A DNA stretch of 41,923 nucleotides, from positions 1-41,923 of the forward strand of contig JAJYZF010000031.1 of the NCBI GenBank assembly GCA_021800165.1. Direction: 5' to 3'. This document shows positions 1 through 6,618 of the stretch, piece by piece. The translations under genes were made by a program, and so were the position numbers. Position 1 is the first letter of the stretch. Every line of letters begins with the position of its first letter. The DNA is from Planctomycetota bacterium (GTDB taxonomy: Bacteria > Planctomycetota > Phycisphaerae > WQYP01). The notes under the pieces were generated by a model, which did not search any database, was not told the origin of the DNA, and saw nothing but the letters and a program-made list of their open reading frames with translations.

Positions 1-338
1 AGCAGATACTTTATGTGTTGCGTCATGGGGGTGCAAGCTGGGTGAAGCACCTGCGTGCCGGGCGTGATCAACTCTCTGCGGGACAACGCGTCCCCTTGGA
101 CCAATTGCTGGGTTATCTGGAACCCCACCAGGATGATTTATGGTATCGCGAGCGTCTGCAACGCGGCCTGGTCATCGGCAGTGGTACCGTGGAAGGTGCC
201 TGTAAGAACATGGTGGGAGCACGATTGAAGATCAACTCCTGTCGCTGGCGCGTTAAGCGGGCAGAACACATGACCGCCTTGCGCAGTTTGGATTACGCCG
301 GCTTGGTGGAAACTTATTGGACGCAACGCGCCGCCTGA
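1..338 (+). CDS. ISKra4-family transposase, C-terminal part (5' end outside window)
   Basis: The reading frame is open to the first base, so the gene begins outside the window; a GTG at 15 is only an internal codon. The C-terminal motif GLVIGSGTVEGACKN, followed by the spaced MVGAR...RWR...AEHMTALRSL pattern, is the hallmark of ISKra4-type DDE transposases, in which the conserved E lies in the GSG-VEGACK block. The protein would move an insertion sequence by cutting and joining DNA. It ends about 300 bp before the first CRISPR repeat. No terminal inverted repeat could be identified, so whether the element is complete cannot be judged. Confidence 0.8.
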   Translation, partial: QILYVLRHGGASWVKHLRAGRDQLSAGQRVPLDQLLGYLEPHQDDLWYRERLQRGLVIGSGTVEGACKNMVGARLKINSCRWRVKRAEHMTALRSLDYAGLVETYWTQRAA

Positions 339-634
339 TCGCCAACAATAGGAGTTACACCCCGTGGGGGGGGGTAAAATAATTTGCCGGGCGGGCGTAT
401 TTGCGGGTAGAATAGTGTTGGCATAGTTTGGAGTCGTGGGACTTTTGGTTTCCGCGAGGCCGCCGCGAGTGCGGCGGTGGTGTAAGGGGGTGGCGGGAGT
501 GCTCGTGCTCTTTGAAAATACAATACTTACAAGAAAAAGCGGCCTCCGGCTGGTAGGCGGTGGAGGGCGTTTTTTGTTCGCACTCGCAAACGGCACCGTA
601 AGCCTGCGGCCCGATGCCGCTTGCGGAGCAGAGA
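339..634 (+). promoter_or_regulatory. Probable CRISPR leader region
   Basis: No convincing gene is present. Repeats ending in ATTGAAGC at their right side imply transcription rightwards, which places the leader here. A candidate promoter is TTGCCG (384-389), 18 bp, TAGAAT (408-413). An A/T-rich stretch near 510-540 resembles leader-proximal DNA. The leader function is inferred from repeat polarity, not shown. Confidence 0.45.
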
Positions 635-2237
635 GTATTCCGGGCTGAAGAAGCCCGGCCCCATTGAAGCTTTCCACAATCGTCAATGACTACGTATCTT
701 GTAATGTATTCCGGGCTGAAGAAGCCCGGCCCCATTGAAGCCAGTTGTCATGAATCACCTTGTAAAAATCACCGCCGTATTCCGGGCTGAAGAAGCCCGG
801 CCCCATTGAAGCTACTATTGCGATATGGGTATATGCGGAATTTCACCGTATTCCGGGCTGAAGAAGCCCGGCCCCATTGAAGCTTAGCGTCGGCCAGTTC
901 CTGATCGGCATTGTCGCCGTATTCCGGGCTGAAGAAGCCCGGCCCCATTGAAGCGATACTGCGTGGTCAACTCATAAAGTGCTGGCATTGTATTCCGGGC
1001 TGAAGAAGCCCGGCCCCATTGAAGCAAAACTGGCTCCCATACCGTGGGTTTACGCAATACGTATTCCGGGCTGAAGAAGCCCGGCCCCATTGAAGCTGAT
1101 GTCTTATAGTTTTATTGCTTACTACACTGATGTATTCCGGGCTGAAGAAGCCCGGCCCCATTGAAGCTTGTCTTCTGCTGATTTGGTGTGTTTTCATCAG
1201 CGTATTCCGGGCTGAAGAAGCCCGGCCCCATTGAAGCGATAGGTAATAATTAATCCCAAACGTGCCGCTTGAGTATTCCGGGCTGAAGAAGCCCGGCCCC
1301 ATTGAAGCGGTAAAATCGTATGTACCCGCACGTATCTTCAAGGTATTCCGGGCTGAAGAAGCCCGGCCCCATTGAAGCATCACTTATCGCCACCCTTCTC
1401 CGCCGCCCGCTTGTATTCCGGGCTGAAGAAGCCCGGCCCCATTGAAGCCACCTGTTGGTGGTTTTCAAGGGCAAAAATCTGCCGTATTCCGGGCTGAAGA
1501 AGCCCGGCCCCATTGAAGCATTACATTGACGTTTTCGGTAGGGCTACCGTAATGTATTCCGGGCTGAAGAAGCCCGGCCCCATTGAAGCGGTATCATTTA
1601 CTTTTCCAAGGGAGCAAAGGCTTGGTATTCCGGGCTGAAGAAGCCCGGCCCCATTGAAGCAGCAACATCGCCGGGTACCACCGGCTCATCCAGTGGCGTA
1701 TTCCGGGCTGAAGAAGCCCGGCCCCATTGAAGCCGCGGATTGATTGTCATCGGATGGCGATGCTGACGGGTATTCCGGGCTGAAGAAGCCCGGCCCCATT
1801 GAAGCCCGGTGAAACGTGAATAGCGATCAGAGAATATCCGGTATTCCGGGCTGAAGAAGCCCGGCCCCATTGAAGCCCCCGCTGGATGCGGGCACCCCAA
1901 CGGATGCCGAGCGTATTCCGGGCTGAAGAAGCCCGGCCCCATTGAAGCTGGAAGCGTCGCCGTAACTTTTCCGCTCGGCATCCGTGTATTCCGGGCTGAA
2001 GAAGCCCGGCCCCATTGAAGCTTGCCCAGGCCAGCTTACCTCGGAGATTGCAAAATGGTATTCCGGGCTGAAGAAGCCCGGCCCCATTGAAGCAACGACA
2101 TACGGTCCACCAGCCACGACCTGAAGCAGGTATTCCGGGCTGAAGAAGCCCGGCCCCATTGAAGCCAACTCACCGGCGGGGCCACGGTTGATCTGGGTAT
2201 GGTATTCCGGGCTGAAGAAGCCCGGCCCCATTGAAGC
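635..2237 (+). CRISPR. CRISPR array, 23 repeats of 36 bp, 22 spacers of 34-37 bp
   Basis: Repeats start at 635, 706, 777, 848, 919, 990, 1061, 1132, 1202, 1273, 1343, 1413, 1484, 1554, 1625, 1698, 1770, 1841, 1913, 1986, 2058, 2130 and 2202. All 23 read identically: they begin GTATTCCGGGCTGAAG and end CCCCATTGAAGC, with an internal CCGGGCT/AGCCCGG stem of 7 bp and a 5-nt loop. The ATTGAAGC end would form the 8-nt crRNA 5' handle, so the array is read on the plus strand. Spacers 1-14 are 34-35 bp and spacers 15-22 are 35-37 bp. Neither end repeat is degenerate. No cas1, cas2 or effector genes are in the window. The only cas trace is a Cas3 N-terminus at 6192, which suggests but does not prove a type I-G (I-U) origin. 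Confidence 0.98.
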
Positions 2238-2241
2238 ACTT

Positions 2242-2320
2242 CAGGAGTCAGGAGTTAGGAGTTAGGAGTTAGGAGTTAGGAGTTAGGAGTTAGGAGTTAG
2301 GAGTTAGGAGTTGGGAGCTA
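2242..2320. repeat. Heptanucleotide tandem repeat (GGAGTTA)n
   Basis: About eleven 7-bp units follow the last CRISPR repeat almost directly. The first two are the variant AGGAGTC; the rest are AGGAGTT with minor changes at the end (TTGGGAGCTAG). The same unit recurs at 3710-3730, 18200-18222 and 18296-18360. This is non-coding low-complexity DNA. Confidence 0.9.
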
Positions 2321-2615
2321 GGGGGTAACGGCGGCTGTGGCCGCAGGGTGTTCACCGCAGGGGACGCAGAGGACTGCGGAGGACGGACGGGGCGATCCAC
2401 AGATTGCACAGATTACACAGATTAAACGACGGGGAGGGCTGCGGAGTTTTTTTGTTCGCAATTTTGCATGTAGCAGGCGAGCTTGCCGCGGCGGTTGGTG
2501 GCGAACGGGCGGCGCTGGCCGCACTCATTGGCCGCCAGCGCCAACTGCAACGGCAAGCGCTGGGCCGCCGGCTCTCACTGGGATGATCTGATGGCCGCGA
2601 GGCTATCTTTGAAAC
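2321..2615. repeat. Non-coding dispersed repeats and a hairpin
   Basis: The stretch holds the TTCACCGCAGGGGACGCAGA-type repeat (2350-2395), seen in a variant form near 21970. It also holds a CACAGATT/CACAGATTA tandem (2398-2425) and a perfect 8-bp inverted repeat, GGCGCTGG (2511-2518) with CCAGCGCC (2535-2542). No gene was recognised. Repeats of this kind are scattered in many environmental genomes and commonly give spurious small ORFs. Confidence 0.7.
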
Positions 2616-2644
2616 TTGCCTTTTGGGGGTGTTGTATGTATATT
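2616..2644 (+). promoter_or_regulatory. Putative sigma-70 promoter of the toxin-antitoxin pair
   Basis: TTGCCT (2616-2621), 17 bp, TATATT (2639-2644). It sits about 27 bp before the GTG start of the antitoxin gene, at a sensible distance from the Shine-Dalgarno sequence at 2659-2663. Confidence 0.5.
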
Positions 2645-2670
2645 GCGGAGGTCACAATGGAGGCTATTGG

Positions 2671-2961
2671 GTGCTGACAGCTAAAAAGCCAACGAGCGAA
2701 CGGATAGATGTTCGCGTAGACGTTTCCGCCAAACGTATCTTGCAGGAAGCGGCGCGGGCCAGTCACAAGAGAATCAGCGACTACCTGCTGGAAAGCGGGC
2801 TGGCGGCGGCGGAGCATACTTTGGCAAATCGACGGGTCTTTGCGCTTGACCAGCAGCAGTGGAATAAGTTTCAGGCTGTTCTGAATCGCCCAGTTAAGAA
2901 AAAGCCAAGCCTGGCAAAACTCATGGCCAATAAGGGTGTTCTTGATCAGGATTCCGCGTGA
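2671..2961 (+). CDS. DUF1778-family antitoxin (ribbon-helix-helix)
   Basis: This 96-aa protein starts at GTG 2671 because GGAGG lies 7 bases upstream (2659-2663). A longer reading from an ATG at 2623 would overlap the promoter. Residues 6-45 (SERIDVRV..SAKRILQEAARAS..ISDYLLESG) have the DUF1778 RHH pattern: an N-terminal beta-strand, then two helices for dimerisation and operator binding. The C-terminal tail (ALDQQQWNKFQAVLNRP) is the segment that in this family wraps the acetyltransferase toxin. The stop overlaps the toxin start by 4 bp, so the two are translationally coupled. The pair is expected to repress its own promoter. Family TacA/KacA-like; the assignment rests on sequence pattern and context. 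Confidence 0.9.
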   Translation: MLTAKKPTSERIDVRVDVSAKRILQEAARASHKRISDYLLESGLAAAEHTLANRRVFALDQQQWNKFQAVLNRPVKKKPSLAKLMANKGVLDQDSA

Positions 2962-3473
2962 CCGCCGCATCCGAAGCGCTCCGCCCAATTGAACGCCTGC
3001 TGCCGGTGCATGCGGTAGAGTATTTTGACTGCGGCAAAAAGCCTCTGAACAGCTTCCTGAAAACCTTCGCACTGGCCAACCAGCAAAATGGCAGCGCCAT
3101 GACTTACGTCGTTTGCCGTGGTTTGCGGGTCGTCGGGTATTACAGTTTGGCCGTTGGATCGGTCATGTGTGAAACCGCTCCCAGCCGTGTGGTCAAGGGC
3201 CTTGCCCGGCATCCAGTGCCCATTATGTTGCTCACCCGGCTGGCGGTTGATCTGGGGGACCAGCGTGCGGGAATCGGAAGCAGCTTGTTAAAAGATGCGC
3301 TGATCCGAACGGTTAAGGCTGCGGAAATCGCCGGGATTCGCGCTATGTTGGTCCACGCGAAGGACGAGGCGTCGCGGGGCTGGTACCTTAGATACGGATT
3401 TGAGGCCAGCCCGACCGACCCCATGCATCTTTTCCTTTTGCTCAAAGACATTCGTGCCAGTCTCCATTCCTGA
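2958..3473 (+). CDS. GNAT acetyltransferase toxin of the DUF1778 module
   Basis: This 171-aa protein starts at GTG 2958, inside the antitoxin stop (GTGA overlap). It has the GNAT acetyl-CoA motif QRAGIGSSLL at about residue 102 and the toxin-type ending RGWYLRYGFEAS near residue 137, whose Tyr is the usual general acid. Length and layout match TacT/AtaT-type toxins, which acetylate the amino group of aminoacyl-tRNAs and block translation. It is intact by eye, with no missing motif. Target tRNA specificity cannot be read from the sequence. It sits between the CRISPR array and the defence genes, a common setting for such modules. Confidence 0.9.
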   Translation: MTAASEALRPIERLLPVHAVEYFDCGKKPLNSFLKTFALANQQNGSAMTYVVCRGLRVVGYYSLAVGSVMCETAPSRVVKGLARHPVPIMLLTRLAVDLGDQRAGIGSSLLKDALIRTVKAAEIAGIRAMLVHAKDEASRGWYLRYGFEASPTDPMHLFLLLKDIRASLHS

Positions 3474-3767
3474 CGCCATGCACAGTAATCCACAGTTGAG
3501 CCAACCCCAGCGGCAGGCATCACGCCGCATCGGCGCTGTCGACACGGTAGCGTGGAGCAGCGCTGCAGTTGGTGGTGAACGGGCGATGCGGGTGACGCCC
3601 AGCCGGTGCGGGGTACGGCATTTTCCAGCGGTCAGTTCCGATGGGCGGCTCTCCCGAACGGCGTTGGGCCTACGGGACATCGGGATTTCGGCATCCATGC
3701 CGCAACGGGAGTTTGGAGTTAGGAGTTAAAGGCGGCTGCGGCCGCAGGGGGTGCTGGGAAGCGATCA
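3474..3767. repeat. Non-coding stretch with dispersed repeat GATTTCGGCATCCATGCC
   Basis: No gene was recognised. The segment 3684-3713 (GATTTCGGCATCCATGCC plus GCAACGGGAGTT) recurs with small changes at 18176-18205, 18270-18299 and 18391-18418. In most copies it runs into GGAGTTA heptamers, as here (3714-3730). Confidence 0.75.
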
Positions 3768-3850
3768 GCGGTCAAACGGGGGTCGCCTGCTCTGATCTCA
3801 CCTGCTCCGGGCGAAGCCGTCGCGTGGGTGGTGGTCAGAGTGTTTATTTT
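3768..3850. repeat. Hairpin-forming dispersed repeat, copy 1
   Basis: An ~80-bp segment shared with 6491-6570. Its ends carry the inverted hexamers CTCTGA (3790-3795) and TCAGAG (3835-3840), enclosing GGCGAAGCCGTCGC. Copy 2 lies exactly where the Cas3 fragment stops. It is too short to encode anything and behaves like a REP/MITE-like element. Confidence 0.6.
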
Positions 3851-3901
3851 AGCAGGTAGTCTGTTCCTATTATTGCCTGTTAATCCTCGCCGTGTGGATT
3901 T

Positions 3902-4858
3902 TTAACGGTCGGGTGCTTCCAAATCGAGCGACTTCACCCGGTCGCGGAACGCCTGAGTGAAGTGCTCGGCCTGCCCGCGGAGCCAGTTAAAAATTTCTTG
4001 CCAGCCATTTTGGTCCTCCAGGTCGGCGTCCTCCTTGTAGGCGATTACGCGACAGTCGATTCCGTCGGGGAGGTTTTTCCACTCCAGTGGGCCGGTAACC
4101 GCTTCTATTTCTGCCTTTTGGTCGTATAGTGCCTTGAATGCCCGCTTCGCCGTCGGTCCCTGGATATACAGCTCACACCCGACCCGGCCCTTTTGTTTTG
4201 AGGCGGTCAGGGAGATGTTGAAATTTGCACGGCCGATGGCCAGGGACATCCAAGTTTGGGGAAGTGGCTTGGTAAGACGGAGCGGGCTTTTCTGACTTGC
4301 GCACGATTCCTTGAATGCCGTCCAGAACCGCTGGTAAAGGACTTGCGTGTCGCTAAGGTCTTGGTCACCTGCTTTCACCGATGCCAGGTAGTCGTTTGGG
4401 CTTGATGCCACCTTGAACATGGGTGCTGGGGGCGAGCCGTTAATACTCCACAGTTGAACCTCAAGGCCGAAGAAGAGCAGTTTGGCGGGGGCATTCTCAT
4501 TTAGGTAATCGAGTGCCCGGCGGTGTTCTTCTGTGAACGTCTCGGCTATCCAGACGATTATTTTGGCTCCCAGGCCCGACGCGTAGGTAATAGCCTTGCC
4601 CAAATGGTCATGGTCTGTCCTGCCGAACTGATTTTCGATGATCACCAGTGAATTAGATGCGGTATCCTTCGCAACAATGTCGGCCGCGTAAGGCCCCACC
4701 GAAACCTCGGTACCTTCCACCTCAAGGTCCATGTCCAGAGCCTTGGAGAGCAGAGTAATTCCCGGCTCAGAGGCGAGCCATGGCGTGAAATCCGCCGCCT
4801 CGTCGTTCCACTGGGATTTCACTTCGACCATCTCCATGGTGCCCAAATTCTGCGCCAT
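3902..4858 (-). CDS. DUF4268 domain protein, PD-(D/E)XK nuclease-like
   Basis: This 318-aa protein starts at ATG 4858 with AGGAG 6 bases upstream. The N-terminal half shows a nuclease-like core: YAADIVAKD with D60, then LVIIENQFG with E75 and Q77 (an E-x-Q form of the catalytic pair), then HLGKAITYASGL. The C-terminal half (FWTAFKESCA... to the end) has the DUF4268 pattern with WMSLAIGRANFNISL. Proteins of this type occur in defence islands, often beside restriction genes, but their biochemical role is not settled. It is a single gene facing its neighbours with no operon partner. DNA cleavage is inferred from the motif only. Confidence 0.8.
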   Translation of the reverse strand: MAQNLGTMEMVEVKSQWNDEAADFTPWLASEPGITLLSKALDMDLEVEGTEVSVGPYAADIVAKDTASNSLVIIENQFGRTDHDHLGKAITYASGLGAKIIVWIAETFTEEHRRALDYLNENAPAKLLFFGLEVQLWSINGSPPAPMFKVASSPNDYLASVKAGDQDLSDTQVLYQRFWTAFKESCASQKSPLRLTKPLPQTWMSLAIGRANFNISLTASKQKGRVGCELYIQGPTAKRAFKALYDQKAEIEAVTGPLEWKNLPDGIDCRVIAYKEDADLEDQNGWQEIFNWLRGQAEHFTQAFRDRVKSLDLEAPDR

Positions 4859-4993
4859 ATTACACTCCTGACCGGCCTGATAACAAATTTTTCGGCGCGT
4901 CAGCCACCGGCCGCAGGTCGATCCGCTCCGCCGAAAAAAATACCCACACTTTAAATATTACCGTTTCCGTTGGTAGGTAGCAACCCAGGGATT

Positions 4994-5240
4994 TTATCCG
5001 GGCTTGTCACCGCGGCTAACTTTCTCCTCGTTGATGAAGATTTCAATCTTCTTTCCAACTTCGATACCCGGTATCTTCGTCGGACTAACGATCTCGATGT
5101 AGCCGGGCTTTTTTCGGTGCGGCGATTGTTGGGGGCCATAGAGCCAAGCGCAATACCTCGGTTCACCCTCCGTGTCCGAGGTCTATCCCGATATCCTCTA
5201 TCAACATTTCTGCCACCGGGGTGGTAAAAATCGTCGTCAT
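4994..5240 (-). pseudogene. Degraded small gene (remnant)
   Basis: Two minus-strand reading frames look protein-like but do not join. A 25-codon ORF from ATG 5240 reads MTTIFTTPVAEMLIEDIGID and stops at 5163. A second frame without a start codon contains KKPGYIEIVSPTKIPGIEVG followed by KKIEIFINEEK and stops at 4994. A frameshift between about 5165 and 5190 would connect them. No family was recognised. The alternative is chance coding-like composition. Confidence 0.35.
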
Positions 5241-5470
5241 GCCGCGCTAAGCGTTGCCCCCTTGGCCGAGGCCCCAACCACGGCCCGCAAGGCAACTGGC
5301 GTTCCGCCCAACAACCCGCCCCCCCAAGGACGGCGGGTGTCCCCGCTGGGCGCGGAGGCGGTATTGGTTGCCGCCATGGACTCGCGGCGGGTACCATTTT
5401 GGGACGCCAATGGGACGACAACGGCCAGCAGGCTGGCCGGCTTAAAAATTTTTTACGGATTCTGCGGGCA
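5241..5470. repeat. Non-coding stretch with a 33-bp dispersed repeat
   Basis: Positions 5396-5428 match 18127-18159 with only 3 differences in 33 bp; the shared core is ATTTTG-GACGCC-ATG-GACGACAACGGCCAG. No gene was recognised in the surrounding sequence. Confidence 0.65.
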
Positions 5471-5475
5471 GGCGG

Positions 5476-5505
5476 TTGTAACAAGCGAGTTCACGGGCGT
5501 ATGAT
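5476..5505 (+). promoter_or_regulatory. Putative sigma-70 promoter
   Basis: TTGTAA (5476-5481), 18 bp, TATGAT (5500-5505). It lies upstream of the small ORF at 5656, giving a leader of about 145 nt if used. Confidence 0.35.
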
Positions 5506-5655
5506 ATACTGGTGTTGTGGGCCTTGATTGCGGTCATCGCGCTGGTTAGATGCACGCTGCCGTGAACTCCACGGCCCAGTTGCCCGGTGATAGAACAGCG
5601 ACGCCGGCCGGCAAAGTCAACGGCCCGTGCGTCTGAAAATCGTGGAGGTAAAGTC

Positions 5656-5913
5656 ATGATTCAAGCCTCATCTGGAAGTTCCTTCTCCACTAAGGTGCGC
5701 ATTGACCTGCATATTGGGGGAAAGTGCCTGCCCGTTGCGCAGGCGGGGGGTGGGCGACTTATTTTTGATACCCCGATCACGTTGCCTGAAGGCGACCGTA
5801 CTGGTGAGGTCGTTGTATACATTGATGAATCCCCCCAACGTTGGCGGGTGAAACTTCGCCCCAGGCCCGGGCCGAGCCGCATCTTGGCGGCGGAATTTGA
5901 GCCAATGGGTTAG
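5656..5913 (+). CDS. Small hypothetical protein, 85 aa, all-beta
   Basis: It starts at ATG 5656 with GGAGGTA (5644-5650) 5 bases upstream. An earlier in-frame start at 5587 lacks such a site. The sequence (FSTKVRIDLHIGGKCLPVAQ, then RLIFDTPITLPEGDRTGEVVV, then QRWRVKLRP) alternates short beta-strand-like stretches. It resembles small uncharacterised planctomycete proteins that read VELHIDG..LPVAQ; this resemblance is from memory, not a search. No signal peptide or TM segment is present. A 7-bp hairpin, GAGCCAA/TTGGCTC (5899-5920), spans its stop codon and is followed by A8. Function unknown. Confidence 0.65.
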   Translation: MIQASSGSSFSTKVRIDLHIGGKCLPVAQAGGGRLIFDTPITLPEGDRTGEVVVYIDESPQRWRVKLRPRPGPSRILAAEFEPMG

Positions 5914-6191
5914 TTGGCTCAAAAAAAATGGTACCATCTTCTTTATTAGAGGTGAAATGTTCATTGTGTTGGGAGGTGCAAGCGATCTTTTTTTGGAGGT
6001 TGGCATAACCCATGCAGCACCGCCGTACTTTAAGGCAAGGTGAGGTATGGCTTGGCGAAGTTGCGTTACCCGGATAAAAGGGTACGCGGCAGAAGAATAG
6101 TTCTTTGCCCACGGAATCCCGTTTGCCAAGCGGTGCCGTGCGGCGGATAATGCTGACGCAGACGCCAGGAATATGAAATCAGGATCGGCCG

Positions 6192-6518
6192 GTGGCGGAA
6201 TTCGAGGACATTTTTAAGGCGCTGACGGGGTACGAGCATCCCCATCATTGGCGGCGGGAGTTGGCGGCATCCGCAACCTGCCGTGACCAACTCATTCGAA
6301 TTCCGACCGGCTTGGGCAAGACCGAAGGGGTCTTGGCCGCATGGTGCTTCCAGCGGCATTATCGCAAGGACGACCGGTGGCCGCGGCGGCTGGTTTGGTG
6401 TCTACCAATGCGCGTGCTGGTGGAGCAGACCGAGTACGTCGCTCGCCAAATGGCGGAACGCATCCCGGAGGCACGACGTCGTTCGGGAGGGCGGTCAAAC
6501 TGGGTTCGCCTGCTCTGA
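6192..6518 (+). pseudogene. cas3: Cas3 helicase N-terminal fragment (type I-G/I-U-like)
   Basis: A GTG-started frame of 108 codons. Residues 1-95 look like the start of the Cas3 helicase of type I-G (I-U) systems: FEDIFKALTGYEHPHHWRRE, the Walker A motif IPTGLGKTEG (37-46), then WPRRLVWCLPMRVLVEQTEY (helicase motif Ia region). The remaining ~12 residues come from a repeat shared with 3768-3850, and the frame ends in its CTCTGA. A complete Cas3 of this type needs several hundred more residues (DEAD box, motif VI). No HD domain, cas8, cas7, cas5/6, cas4-cas1 or cas2 follows. It is therefore a relic on the same strand as the CRISPR array 4 kb upstream. The subtype call is inference. Confidence 0.75.
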
Positions 6519-6570
6519 TCTGTTCCTGGCGAAGCCGTCGCCTGGGTGGTGGTCAGAGTGTTAATTTTGA
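6491..6570. repeat. Hairpin-forming dispersed repeat, copy 2 (disrupts cas3)
   Basis: It matches 3768-3850. The outer inverted hexamers are CTCTGA (6513-6518) and TCAGAG (6553-6558). Inside, CCTGGCGA and TCGCCTGG could pair with one mismatch around AGCCG. The Cas3 homology ends at or just before this element. Confidence 0.6.
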
Positions 6571-6618
6571 TGGGTGGGCTGTACGTATTATTCAGGTCTC
6601 GTCGGTGGGAATCCAGGA

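Noticed and set aside
671-1342. Shared 9-mer ACGTATCTT in spacers 1 and 10
   Set aside because: About one such match is expected by chance among 22 spacers; unlike the 13-base end-to-end match of spacers 18/19 it has no consistent geometry.
1520-1553. Spacer 13 contains the palindrome CGGTAG-GG-CTACCG
   Set aside because: It is probably a property of the target DNA; one such hairpin among 22 spacers is not remarkable.
884-2239. Several long open frames on the minus strand across 0.9-2.2 kb encoding MGPGFFSPEY repeats
   Set aside because: They are translations of the CRISPR repeats; the apparent repeat protein is an artefact of the array.
5899-5928. Hairpin GAGCCAA/TTGGCTC at the end of the 85-aa ORF as an intrinsic terminator
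   Set aside because: It is followed by A8 rather than T on the coding strand, and the T-run precedes the stem on the other strand, so neither direction fits.
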